From positions 1-9,998 of the forward strand of contig JALTZE010000248.1 in the NCBI GenBank assembly GCA_027051315.1: DNA of 9,998 nt. Direction: 5' to 3'. The position numbers and the translations under genes are program-made. A model generated the notes under the pieces. It was given only the letters and a program-made list of their open reading frames with translations, was not told the DNA's origin and made no database searches. The number at the start of each line of letters is the position of its first letter. Position 1 is the first letter of the stretch. Shown piece after piece: positions 1-8,846 of this stretch. This DNA is from Micavibrio sp. (lineage in GTDB: Bacteria; Pseudomonadota; Alphaproteobacteria; Micavibrionales; Micavibrionaceae).

Positions 1-31
1 TCATCTTTACGGGTGATAGCTAAACATAAGC

Positions 32-35
32 GGGA
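32..35 (+). promoter_or_regulatory. Ribosome binding site deciding the pntAA GTG start
   Basis: GGGA lies 7 bases before GTG 43. It supports a start there over the in-frame GTG at 13, which has no purine-rich site in the few bases available upstream. It is a short, weak match. The promoter of the operon must lie outside the window. Confidence 0.4.
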
Positions 36-42
36 TATTAAA

Positions 43-1299
43 GTGACTTTGAATATTTTAGTAGTTAAAGAAATTGATAAAGATGAAAAAAGAGTAAGCG
101 CATCGCCTGAAACAGTTAAAAAACTGGTCGGTATGGGGTGTGATTTATCTATAGAAAGTGGTGCAGGTATTGGTTCTTCTTTTGAAGATGAGGAATATAA
201 AAAATCTGGTGCTAATATCGTAAAACTTTCTGATGCAGTAATTAAAAAAGCGGATATTATCCTTTGTGTTCAGGCTCCTGATACAAAAATTATCGAAAAA
301 ATGAAAAAAAATACCATTTTACTTGGTATGCTTGCTCCGCATAATAATAATAAAATCATAGATATTGCAGCTAAAAAAAATATAACCTCTTTTGCAATGG
401 AGCTTGTCCCTAGAATTACCAGAGCGCAAGCTATGGATGTTTTATCATCGCAAGCGAATTTAGCTGGTTATAAATCTGTTTTAGATGCTTGTGAATATTT
501 TGGTCGTGCTTTTCCTATGATGATGACTGCGGCTGGTACTGTTCCTCCTGCAAAAGTTTTTGTTATGGGGGCTGGTGTTGCTGGGCTTCAGGCTATTGCT
601 ACTGCCAAAAGGCTTGGTGCTATTGTATGTGCTACGGATGTTAGACCTGCTGCCAAAGAACAAGTAGAGTCGCTTGGTGCTACATTTGTTGCTGTTGAAG
701 ATGATGAATTTAAACAAGCAGAATCAGCGGGTGGCTATGCCAAAGAAATGTCAAAAGAATATCAAAAAAAGCAAGCTGAGCTTATCGTAGATACTATATC
801 CAAACAAGATATTGTTATTACTACTGCCCTTATACCTTTTCGTCCTGCTCCTAAGCTTATAGATGAAAATATGGTAAAAATCATGAAAGCTGGCTCTGTG
901 ATAGTTGATATGGCAGCACCAGCAGGAGGAAATTGTACCATTTCAGAAGCAGGAAAAGTTGTAAAAAAACATAATGTTACTATAATTGCGCATAGTAATA
1001 TACCAAGCAGAATTGCGGATTCAGCTTCATCCTTATATGCAAGAAATATTTTCAACCTTCTAAAAATTATTATCGATAATGAAGGAAATCTTCATATTGA
1101 TAATGATGATGAAATTATCAAAGGAATAACACTTACTCATGATGGGGAAGTAGTTCATTCATCATTTAAAAAAGAAGAAAAGAAAAAAGAAAAAAGTAAG
1201 GATTCCGCGAAAAAAGCAGATATAGTGAAGAAAAAAACTACTACAAAAAAAGCAACAACAAAAAAGACTCCAGCTAAAAAAGGAGATAGCAAAAAATGA
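43..1299 (+). CDS. pntAA: NAD(P) transhydrogenase subunit alpha, NAD(H)-binding domain I (PntAA)
   Basis: This is the cytosolic NAD(H)-binding subunit of the proton-translocating transhydrogenase, which passes hydride from NADH to NADP+ with proton entry. With the chosen GTG start at 43 it has 418 residues. The N-terminal part reads [20 protein letters not shown], as in the alanine dehydrogenase/PNT N-terminal domain. The Rossmann motif [18 protein letters not shown] is at about residues 177-194, followed by [18 protein letters not shown] chose GTG 43 because the family begins just before this motif and a GGGA ribosome site lies 7 bases upstream. An upstream GTG at 13 is in frame but has no ribosome site, and the frame is open to the window edge. 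The last roughly 42 residues form a Lys/Thr/Ala-rich tail beyond the usual family end (the Rhodospirillum rubrum subunit is about 384 residues). The TGA stop overlaps the pntAB ATG by 4 bases, which suggests translational coupling. Identity is certain; the exact start is less so. Confidence 0.95.
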   Translation: MTLNILVVKEIDKDEKRVSASPETVKKLVGMGCDLSIESGAGIGSSFEDEEYKKSGANIVKLSDAVIKKADIILCVQAPDTKIIEKMKKNTILLGMLAPHNNNKIIDIAAKKNITSFAMELVPRITRAQAMDVLSSQANLAGYKSVLDACEYFGRAFPMMMTAAGTVPPAKVFVMGAGVAGLQAIATAKRLGAIVCATDVRPAAKEQVESLGATFVAVEDDEFKQAESAGGYAKEMSKEYQKKQAELIVDTISKQDIVITTALIPFRPAPKLIDENMVKIMKAGSVIVDMAAPAGGNCTISEAGKVVKKHNVTIIAHSNIPSRIADSASSLYARNIFNLLKIIIDNEGNLHIDNDDEIIKGITLTHDGEVVHSSFKKEEKKKEKSKDSAKKADIVKKKTTTKKATTKKTPAKKGDSKK

Positions 1300-1712
1300 G
1301 TGATGATAAAATGTCATTAGTTGATTATGCAGCAGAATTAGCAAATAAAGCTAAGGAGCTTGCCGAACAAGCCGAAGAAGTAGCAATTCAAGTTGGTAAT
1401 GCTGCTTCTACTAGCTCTGCTGTAGACCATTCTTTTTTTATGAATGGTTTAACAATTTTTGTTCTTGCCTGTTTTGTTGGTTATTATGTTGTGTGGCGTG
1501 TTACTCCTGCTTTGCATTCCCCTCTTATGGGAATTACTAATGCTCTTTCATCTGTGATTATTGTTGGGGCATTGCTTGCTGCGGGGCTTGCGGAGAGTGG
1601 ATTTTCTGTATTTATGGGTTTTTTGGCTGTGGTACTTGCCTCTGTTAATATTTTTGGTGGATTTATCGTTACCAGAAGAATGCTTCATATGTTTAAGAAA
1701 AAGGAGAAATAG
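1296..1712 (+). CDS. pntAB: NAD(P) transhydrogenase subunit alpha, membrane part (PntAB)
   Basis: This is the small membrane subunit that, with the membrane part of PntB, forms the proton channel (domain II). It has 138 residues with three predicted membrane segments, at about 49-68, 80-99 and 102-125. The strongly conserved stretch [20 protein letters not shown] lies between and within segments 1 and 2. The C-terminal [19 protein letters not shown] is also typical. Residues 8-34 form a soluble, alanine/glutamate-rich helical extension ahead of the first membrane segment. In E. coli this part is fused to PntAA as PntA; here it is separate, as in Rhodospirillum rubrum. The start is set by AGGAG at 1281-1285 and by the ATGA overlap with pntAA. 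The stop is followed after one base by the TTG start of the next gene. Confidence 0.95.
   Translation: MSDDKMSLVDYAAELANKAKELAEQAEEVAIQVGNAASTSSAVDHSFFMNGLTIFVLACFVGYYVVWRVTPALHSPLMGITNALSSVIIVGALLAAGLAESGFSVFMGFLAVVLASVNIFGGFIVTRRMLHMFKKKEK
1702..1706 (+). promoter_or_regulatory. Strong Shine-Dalgarno for a TTG start
   Basis: AGGAG inside the last codons of pntAB sits 7 bases before TTG 1714. This is near-ideal spacing and decides the start of the exported protein. The frame is also open upstream to an ATG at 1561, but that start would overlap pntAB almost entirely and would bury the signal peptide. Confidence 0.75.
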
Positions 1713-1713
1713 T

Positions 1714-2571
1714 TTGCTAACTGGAACAAAAATTGCGTTTGTTTCGTTATTATCCGTACTGATTATTTCTGTACTGGTGATTTCTGGTGCAGGCAATATT
1801 GTTTTGGCTTCGGATAGCAGATTAACCAAAGAAAATCCTGCAAATAAAAATAAAGATAAAGATGAACAAAAGGAAAAACCTGAAAAACGTGTTGTTAATG
1901 GTGTTACTTTGGTTGGAGAAGTAAAAAAAGAAGATGTAATAATAGCAGAAGGTTATAAATGGATAGCAAAAGCATTTGGTCATACTGATATAAGGCTGAT
2001 TGGTCACCCTAATGACACTATTCTTAATGTTGAATATCATGTACCAAATCTAAAAAAACCAGAAGCATGGCATCAGCTTGTAAGCCTTAGTGTAACAAAA
2101 ACACCTTTTTCTTTATCGGAAAGAAATGCCCTTATGAACGGGCAGGTTAATTCTATGCTTCTTTTTATTGATGAACTAAATAAAATTGGGCATAAAGCAA
2201 AAATAAAAGCGATAAAAGTTTTTGAAACTGAAAAACGTATAGATGTTGAACCACCTGCTAGTATGGTTCTTGTAAATTATTATGTCGGTAATGAGGAAGT
2301 TATTGGCTTTATGATGCCGTTTGCAAAAAATATTATTACTATACAATTTCACAAAAGATTTGGTAACAAAATAGTACAAGAAGAAAAAGATATGATGGTT
2401 AAGATATTTAAACATCTTGCCAATCTTTCCGAACAAGAAGATATAAAAATTTATGAAAAGAACAAAGAATCTGCAAAAAAAGAAAAAGAGCAATTGGATT
2501 CAATTATAGAATTTGAAAATGAAGAAGATAAAAATCAGAAAATTAAAGAAGAAGTGGAAAAAGAGGAATAA
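1714..2571 (+). CDS. Exported or membrane-anchored protein of unknown function inside the pnt operon
   Basis: I do not recognise this 285-residue protein. It starts at TTG 1714 behind a strong ribosome site, one base after the pntAB stop. Its TAA stop shares a base with the pntB ATG. Residues 1-32 look like a signal peptide: MLTGTK, a hydrophobic run from 7 to about 30, then VLA before SDS, with cleavage expected after residue 32. An uncleaved membrane anchor is the alternative. Residues 33-60 are a charged linker rich in Lys, Asp, Glu and Asn. A folded-looking region spans about 61-237 and includes GYKWIAKAFG, PEAWHQLVSLSV and VLVNYYVGNEEVIGFMMPFA. Residues 238-285 are highly charged and probably helical. 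There is no cysteine and no recognisable catalytic motif. The order of strands and helices faintly recalls Mog1/PsbP-like periplasmic proteins, but this is a guess. The coupling suggests a role with the transhydrogenase on its periplasmic face, for example in assembly, stability or regulation; this is inference. Confidence 0.85.
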   Translation: MLTGTKIAFVSLLSVLIISVLVISGAGNIVLASDSRLTKENPANKNKDKDEQKEKPEKRVVNGVTLVGEVKKEDVIIAEGYKWIAKAFGHTDIRLIGHPNDTILNVEYHVPNLKKPEAWHQLVSLSVTKTPFSLSERNALMNGQVNSMLLFIDELNKIGHKAKIKAIKVFETEKRIDVEPPASMVLVNYYVGNEEVIGFMMPFAKNIITIQFHKRFGNKIVQEEKDMMVKIFKHLANLSEQEDIKIYEKNKESAKKEKEQLDSIIEFENEEDKNQKIKEEVEKEE

Positions 2572-3956
2572 TGGAAAGTTTAGCACCTATAGCATATTTA
2601 GTATCATCTGTTTGCTTTATTATGGCGTTGAGGGGATTATCTCATCCAGAATCAGCCAGGTCAGGCGTTGTTTATGGTATAAGCGGTATGACCATAGCAA
2701 TTATTACTACTTTATTACTGGTTAATTCATGGTTTTTGATAATCGTTGGAATTATTATTGGTGGTTCAATAGGTGCATATATTGCAAATAAAATAGAGAT
2801 GACCGCCCTACCCCAGCTTGTTGCTGCTTTTCACTCTCTTGTTGGTTTGGCCGCTGTTTTTGTTGCGGCGGCGGCTTTTTATTCCCCTGCTACTTATGGA
2901 ATTTTAACACCAGAAAATGATATAAAACTTATAAGCCTGATAGAAATGTCTTTGGGGGTTGCTATTGGTGCTATTACCTTTACAGGCTCTATTATCGCGT
3001 GGGGGAAATTACAAGGAACTATTTCTGGTAAACCAGTGAATTTTCCACATCAACATAAGTTAAATGCTGCTTTGGGTATATTATTGCTCGTACTTGTATT
3101 TATTTTATGTGGTACACAATCTTTTACTGTTTTTTGGTTAATAGTTGCTTTGGCTTTGCTTATAGGTGTTTTGATAATAATTCCTATAGGAGGGGCTGAT
3201 ATGCCAGTTATTGTATCTATGCTTAATAGTTATTCTGGTTGGGCTGCTGCTGGTATTGGATTTACCTTAGAAAATCCTCTTCTTATCATTGTTGGAGCTT
3301 TGGTTGGCTCTTCTGGTGCTATACTTTCCTATATTATGTGCAAAGCCATGAATCGTTCATTCTTGAGTGTTGTTCTTGGTGGTTTTGGCGGCGAAGATAA
3401 TGCTATTGCTGGTGTGGATAATGGAAATAAGCAAGCGAAAATTGGCTCTGCCGAAGATGCTGGATTTATAATGAAAAATGCTTCAAAGGTTATTATTGTT
3501 CCTGGATATGGTATGGCCGTTGCTCAGGCTCAGCACGTCTTGAAAGAAATGGCGGACATTCTAAAAGCAGAAGGTGTTGAGGTAAAATATGCAATACATC
3601 CTGTTGCGGGAAGAATGCCTGGTCATATGAATGTTTTGCTGGCAGAGGCACAAGTCCCATATGATGAAGTGTTTGAGTTGGAAGATATAAATAGAGAATT
3701 TGCCCAAGCTGATGTTGCTTATGTTATCGGGGCAAATGATACGACTAATCCTGCTGCGAAAAATGACCCTTCATCTCCTATATATGGTATGCCTGTTTTA
3801 GATGTGGAAAAAGCCAAGACAGTATTATTTGTTAAACGTTCAATGGGTAGTGGCTATGCTGGTATAGATAATCCGCTGTTTTTTGCAGATAACACAATGA
3901 TGTTATTAGGTGATGCTAAAAAAATGACGGAGGAAATCGTCAAGGCTATGGATTAA
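2571..3956 (+). CDS. pntB: NAD(P) transhydrogenase subunit beta (PntB)
   Basis: PntB carries most of the membrane channel and the NADP(H)-binding domain III. It has 461 residues, the usual length. Residues 1 to about 258 contain roughly eight or nine membrane segments. AFHSLVGLAAV places the proton-pathway histidine at 88 (equivalent to E. coli His91). GADMPVIVSMLNSYSGW (about 208-224) holds the conserved Asp210 and Asn219, and GSSGAILSYIMCKAMNRSF ends the membrane part. Domain III shows PGYGMAVAQAQ (311-321), AGRMPGHMNVLLAEA (346-360), VIGANDTTNPAA (385-396) and KRSMGSGYAGIDNPLF (422-437), the nucleotide and phosphate-binding signatures. No key residue is missing. The start ATG overlaps the previous stop (TAATG) and is preceded by GAGGAA, so it is probably translated by coupling from the unknown exported gene. 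No terminator-like hairpin follows the stop. Confidence 0.97.
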   Translation: MESLAPIAYLVSSVCFIMALRGLSHPESARSGVVYGISGMTIAIITTLLLVNSWFLIIVGIIIGGSIGAYIANKIEMTALPQLVAAFHSLVGLAAVFVAAAAFYSPATYGILTPENDIKLISLIEMSLGVAIGAITFTGSIIAWGKLQGTISGKPVNFPHQHKLNAALGILLLVLVFILCGTQSFTVFWLIVALALLIGVLIIIPIGGADMPVIVSMLNSYSGWAAAGIGFTLENPLLIIVGALVGSSGAILSYIMCKAMNRSFLSVVLGGFGGEDNAIAGVDNGNKQAKIGSAEDAGFIMKNASKVIIVPGYGMAVAQAQHVLKEMADILKAEGVEVKYAIHPVAGRMPGHMNVLLAEAQVPYDEVFELEDINREFAQADVAYVIGANDTTNPAAKNDPSSPIYGMPVLDVEKAKTVLFVKRSMGSGYAGIDNPLFFADNTMMLLGDAKKMTEEIVKAMD

Positions 3957-3978
3957 TGTTGTTCATAACTGCTTTTGA

Positions 3979-3984
3979 TATAAT
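3979..3984 (+). promoter_or_regulatory. Possible -10 element, leaderless hydrolase transcript
   Basis: A perfect TATAAT ends 6 bases before the hydrolase ATG at 3991, and no Shine-Dalgarno is visible in between. If it is used, transcription would begin at or next to the ATG and give a leaderless mRNA. The -35 side is poor: TTGTTC at 3959-3964 gives a spacer of only 14 bases. TATAAT also arises easily by chance in AT-rich DNA. Confidence 0.3.
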
Positions 3985-3990
3985 TATTTT

Positions 3991-4935
3991 ATGGAATTAG
4001 AAAAAAGATTTACAAAGCCTGATAACTGGAATTGGGGAAGAATAAAAACTGTTAGCGGGAGAGATATTCGCTATGGTTGTGTTTTACCTGAAAATCCCTT
4101 TGCTATTGTGGTTATATCACCTGGTCTTACTGAATATGGAGAGAAATATTTTGAAGTAGCTCGTGATATGTTATCAAGAAATTTGGGGGTTTATGTTATT
4201 GATTGGTATGGGCAGGGAAAGTCAGGTCGATATTTTGAAAATGATATGGATAAACGTCATTGTGATGATTTTGATAAGGATATAGATGATTTTCATTCTT
4301 TAATAACCGAAAAAATCATTCCAAATAGTGGTGAATTGCCGCTTATATTACTTGCTCATTCTATGGGTGGAAATATTGGTATGAGATATTTAATGAAATA
4401 TCCTGATATTTTTAGTGGGGCTGCTTTTTCTGCTCCCATGTTTGGGATAAAGATTATAAGCTCTATGCCTTATTCTATATCAGATTTTATTTCTTTTATT
4501 CATAATAAAGCTATAAGCAAAAGATATGTTTATGGTGGTGGAGATGCTGACAAATCTATGAATGAACGCAATGTAAATAATTTCTTTTCCAGCGACCCTA
4601 TTAGATTTAAGATACATAATTACTGGATGGAACAAGATAAGGAATTAAGGATTGGAAGTCCTACCTTTGGTTGGGTTTATCATGCTTTAAAATCATGTAG
4701 AAGGCTTTTTAGAGAATTAGAAGAAAAAGCACCTAAATTACCTATTCTTATTGCTTTGGCAAAAAAAGAAAAATTAGTGAGTAATAGTAAAATAAGAAAG
4801 GCTGTTAATATTATTCCTAATGTAGCCCTGATTGAGCTTGATTGTTTTCATGAAATTTTGATGGAAAAAGATGACATACGTAACCAGTTTCTTGCTTCTT
4901 TTGATGATTTGGTCGATAATGTTATAACTGATTGA
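3991..4935 (+). CDS. Alpha/beta hydrolase, lysophospholipase/monoacylglycerol-lipase-like (Hydrolase_4 / PldB type)
   Basis: This 314-residue cytosolic hydrolase probably acts on an ester or lipid substrate; the substrate cannot be read from the sequence. VVISPGLTEYGEKY (about 40-53) carries the oxyanion-hole region, and DWYGQGKSGR (71-80) is the usual strand-4 loop. LLAHSMGGNIG (120-130) is the nucleophile elbow with Ser124. CFHEILME (285-292) provides His287. By alignment with the family pattern P-x-L-x6-D-x-x-V, the acid position falls on Glu260 in PILIALAKKEKLVSN rather than the usual Asp. No signal peptide is seen. The gene follows pntB after 34 bases and could be read from the same transcript or from a TATAAT just ahead of it. 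No Shine-Dalgarno precedes the ATG, but the start fits the family. The fold is certain and the substrate unknown. Confidence 0.85.
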   Translation: MELEKRFTKPDNWNWGRIKTVSGRDIRYGCVLPENPFAIVVISPGLTEYGEKYFEVARDMLSRNLGVYVIDWYGQGKSGRYFENDMDKRHCDDFDKDIDDFHSLITEKIIPNSGELPLILLAHSMGGNIGMRYLMKYPDIFSGAAFSAPMFGIKIISSMPYSISDFISFIHNKAISKRYVYGGGDADKSMNERNVNNFFSSDPIRFKIHNYWMEQDKELRIGSPTFGWVYHALKSCRRLFRELEEKAPKLPILIALAKKEKLVSNSKIRKAVNIIPNVALIELDCFHEILMEKDDIRNQFLASFDDLVDNVITD

Positions 4936-4998
4936 TAAAAGTAGCTAATGCCATTATATTATCAAAGATTTTGTTGTAAAAGTTGAAAGGTATAGATT

Positions 4999-5241
4999 AT
5001 GAAACTTGAAGAGTTAAATCATCATAGAATGAGCGATAGGATTTTATTTGCGCTTGATATGGCTTTAAAACAAGAAGACGTGGACATAGCTGAAAAGCTT
5101 GCACATGCTCTTGACCTTTCCATGACAAGAAATACTGGTGGTGGTGAATTTATAGAGCGTAGAGAATACCCTGAACAGATTGAAGATGCTTTAAACAGAT
5201 TTGATGAGCTTAAAAAGAAGCATAGCGAAACTTGCTGCTAA
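4999..5241 (+). CDS. Small protein of unknown function (80 aa)
   Basis: This is an 80-residue soluble, mostly helical protein. It begins MKLEELNHHRMSDRILFALD, continues with a TRNTGGGEFIERREYP block (about 43-58), and ends in Cys-Cys. The AAAGG at 4986-4990 lies 8 bases before the ATG and supports translation. Its composition (balanced charge, two amphipathic helices around a Gly-rich turn) looks like a real protein. From memory, similar short proteins occur in alphaproteobacteria without an assigned function, but I cannot confirm this here. It lies 63 bases after the hydrolase with no terminator between, and its stop is 19 bases from the convergent ligA stop. There is no membrane segment and no signal peptide. 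Confidence 0.75.
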   Translation: MKLEELNHHRMSDRILFALDMALKQEDVDIAEKLAHALDLSMTRNTGGGEFIERREYPEQIEDALNRFDELKKKHSETCC

Positions 5242-5260
5242 TTTTATAACTAATTTTAAA

Positions 5261-7333
<2,073 letters not shown>

Positions 7334-7344
7334 TTATTTCCAAA

Positions 7345-7373
7345 AATATGGCAATGTCATTTTTTTATTACAA
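7345..7373 (-). promoter_or_regulatory. Possible ligA promoter in the divergent 72-base gap
   Basis: Read on the - strand, TTGTAA (7368-7373), a 17-base spacer and CATATT (7345-7350) match the -35/-10 pattern at four of six positions each, about 20 bases ahead of the ligA ATG. The whole gap 7328-7399 is very AT-rich and must hold promoters for both divergent genes. For the + direction only AT-rich -10-like runs (7374-7387) are visible, with no good -35. Confidence 0.3.
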
Positions 7374-7386
7374 TATATAAATATAT

Positions 7387-7391
7387 AAGGA
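7387..7391 (+). promoter_or_regulatory. Shine-Dalgarno for the glycosyltransferase TTG start
   Basis: AAGGA lies 8 bases before TTG 7400. It decides the start: no ATG lies near the beginning of the family match, and the in-frame upstream extension runs into ligA coding sequence and the AT-rich gap. Confidence 0.65.
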
Positions 7392-7399
7392 TTGTTAAA

Positions 7400-8182
7400 T
7401 TGAATTGTACCAATATACCCACTTTTGTTATTAGTTTAAAAGAATCTCAGGAAAGGCGTGATTGGATTAGCAAACAGCTTGGTGATATGGGGATTGAATT
7501 TGAGTTTTTTGATGCTGTTGATGGAAGGAGCTTAGATGTACAAGACTATCAAGCATATAACAGGAAGAAAAGACTTAGATATTTTGGACGTGATATGAAA
7601 GGTGGTGAAATAGGTTGCCTGCTTTCACATAAAAGAATTTATGAGAAAATAGTTGATAACAATCTGGAAATGGCTTTGATATTGGAAGATGATGTAATCT
7701 TAAAAGAAAGTTTTGTAAGAGCGATTAAAGAGATTTCAAAAATTGGTGATAAATTCGAAATAGCAAGATTTCTTGGCAGCCCTAAAGTAGCAAAACATAA
7801 AAGGCGTAAAATTACTCATTTATTTGATGATTATTGGATAGTTAGAATACCGACCACCCCTGGTGGAGCTCATGCATATGTGATTACACAAAAAGGGGCT
7901 AAATCCATGTTAAAAGTAATGGATAAGAATTATTTACCGATTGATACCTTAATAGGGCATGCATGGAAAACAAAGATAAGAAGCTATATAATTCAACCTG
8001 GTCTTGCTGTACAAGATTTATCTATGGAGTCTTCTATTGGTGAAGAAAGATTTGATAAATCTGTTGCTCTTTCAGGGATTGAGAAAGCTTTATTTCCTAT
8101 TACACGCGGGTGGTTTAAATTTTGTGAAGCTGTTGGAAAAAAATGGGTATGGCTTACAACATATTTCAAAGAAAAGTCTTAG
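7400..8182 (+). CDS. Glycosyltransferase family 25 (LPS biosynthesis type)
   Basis: This 260-residue protein resembles GT25 enzymes, which add a sugar (often galactose) to lipopolysaccharide or related surface glycans. It starts IPTFVISLKESQERRDWI, the usual N-terminal strand with the ERR element. Next come FFDAVDGR (36-43) and MKGGEIGCLLSHKRIYEKIV (66-85), a hallmark of the family. ALILEDDVIL (92-101) contains the EDD nucleotide-sugar/metal motif at 96-98. TTPGGAHAYVITQKGAK (152-168) and PIDTLIGHAW (180-189) follow. There is no signal peptide or clear membrane segment, so it probably works at the cytoplasmic side of the inner membrane. The start is TTG behind AAGGA. It stands alone, with no neighbouring glycan genes, so its acceptor cannot be inferred. 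It ends 10 bases from the convergent carbonic anhydrase gene. Confidence 0.88.
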   Translation: MNCTNIPTFVISLKESQERRDWISKQLGDMGIEFEFFDAVDGRSLDVQDYQAYNRKKRLRYFGRDMKGGEIGCLLSHKRIYEKIVDNNLEMALILEDDVILKESFVRAIKEISKIGDKFEIARFLGSPKVAKHKRRKITHLFDDYWIVRIPTTPGGAHAYVITQKGAKSMLKVMDKNYLPIDTLIGHAWKTKIRSYIIQPGLAVQDLSMESSIGEERFDKSVALSGIEKALFPITRGWFKFCEAVGKKWVWLTTYFKEKS

Positions 8183-8192
8183 GAGCAGTACC

Positions 8193-8726
8193 CTAATAAC
8201 AGGAAGATAAAGTTTTTTTATGTTCTTTTCCTAGCTCAACATAATGGGGGGCTGACCATTTTATATATTCTATTTCTTCATCTTTTAATTTTCTTACAAA
8301 TCTGGCGGGAGAGCCTGCCCATAATTCATATGATTTGACCACTTTATTTGGGGTTACCAATGAGCCTGCAGCAACCATAGCAAAATTTTCTACTATTGCA
8401 CCGTCCATTATACAGGATTTCATTCCGACAAAGCCAAAATCATGAATATCACAAGCGTGAAGAACTGCTGAATGTCCTATTGTTACATCATCACCTATAT
8501 ATGTTCCTTTTAAATCCGTAGTTACGTGAATTACTGTATTATCCTGAATATTTGTTCTGTTTCCTATTTTTATATCATTTACATCACCACGGATTGAACA
8601 ACCATACCATATGGAGCTATCCTTTTCTATTTTTACATCTCCGATAATTGCGACATTAGGAGCGACAAATACGGAATCATCTATTTTTGGCATTATGCCT
8701 TTATATGGAAAGATTATATTTTTCAT
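8193..8726 (-). CDS. Gamma-class carbonic anhydrase family protein (left-handed beta-helix)
   Basis: This 177-residue protein is built of hexapeptide repeats that form a trimeric left-handed beta-helix (for example VAPNVAIIGDVKIEKDSSIW and IKIGNRTNIQDNTVIH). The three zinc ligands are present as His67, His85 and His90 (VIHVT; IGHSAVLHA). So are Arg46 and Asp48 (SIRGDVN) and Gln61 (NIQDN), which match active-site residues of the archaeal gamma-carbonic anhydrase Cam. The C-terminal WAGSPARFVRKL is common to the YrdA/PaaY/CaiE-like branch. Many bacterial members of this branch have low or no measured carbonic anhydrase activity, so the reaction is not certain although the metal site is intact. 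No signal peptide is seen, so it is cytosolic. It lies downstream of the rpsI terminator on the same strand and needs its own promoter or read-through. Confidence 0.92.
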   Translation of the reverse strand: MKNIIFPYKGIMPKIDDSVFVAPNVAIIGDVKIEKDSSIWYGCSIRGDVNDIKIGNRTNIQDNTVIHVTTDLKGTYIGDDVTIGHSAVLHACDIHDFGFVGMKSCIMDGAIVENFAMVAAGSLVTPNKVVKSYELWAGSPARFVRKLKDEEIEYIKWSAPHYVELGKEHKKTLSSCY

Positions 8727-8772
8727 CTTATTTTTTCTTTATGTTATTTTTATAAGTATTATTTATAGCTAT

Positions 8773-8800
8773 AAAAAAAATGCCCCGCAAGAGCGGGACA
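8773..8800 (-). terminator. Rho-independent terminator of the rplM-rpsI operon
   Basis: On the - strand, TGTCCCGC, a TCTT loop and GCGGGGCA form an 8-bp GC-rich stem with one G-U pair. A run of eight T follows directly (the A run at 8773-8780 on the + strand). It lies 46 bases beyond the rpsI stop. The + strand reading has no T run, so it acts in one direction only. Confidence 0.92.
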
Positions 8801-8846
8801 TCTGGAATTTTGTATAAAGCAAAAAGATTGCCATTGAATCTTTTGA

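Noticed and set aside
1162..1344. A Phe-rich - strand open frame opposite the pntAA tail and pntAB start.
   Set aside because: It is the complement of lysine-coding A-rich DNA, so poly-Phe is expected. It is not a gene.
1561..1713. Upstream extension of the exported protein to an ATG at 1561.
   Set aside because: It would overlap pntAB nearly completely and place the signal peptide in the middle of the protein. The AGGAG-TTG pair at 1702-1716 is the better start.
5242..5260. Possible bidirectional terminator between the 80-aa gene and ligA.
   Set aside because: The 19 bases are AT-rich with only weak AATTT/AAATT complementarity and no GC stem, so they do not support a terminator call.
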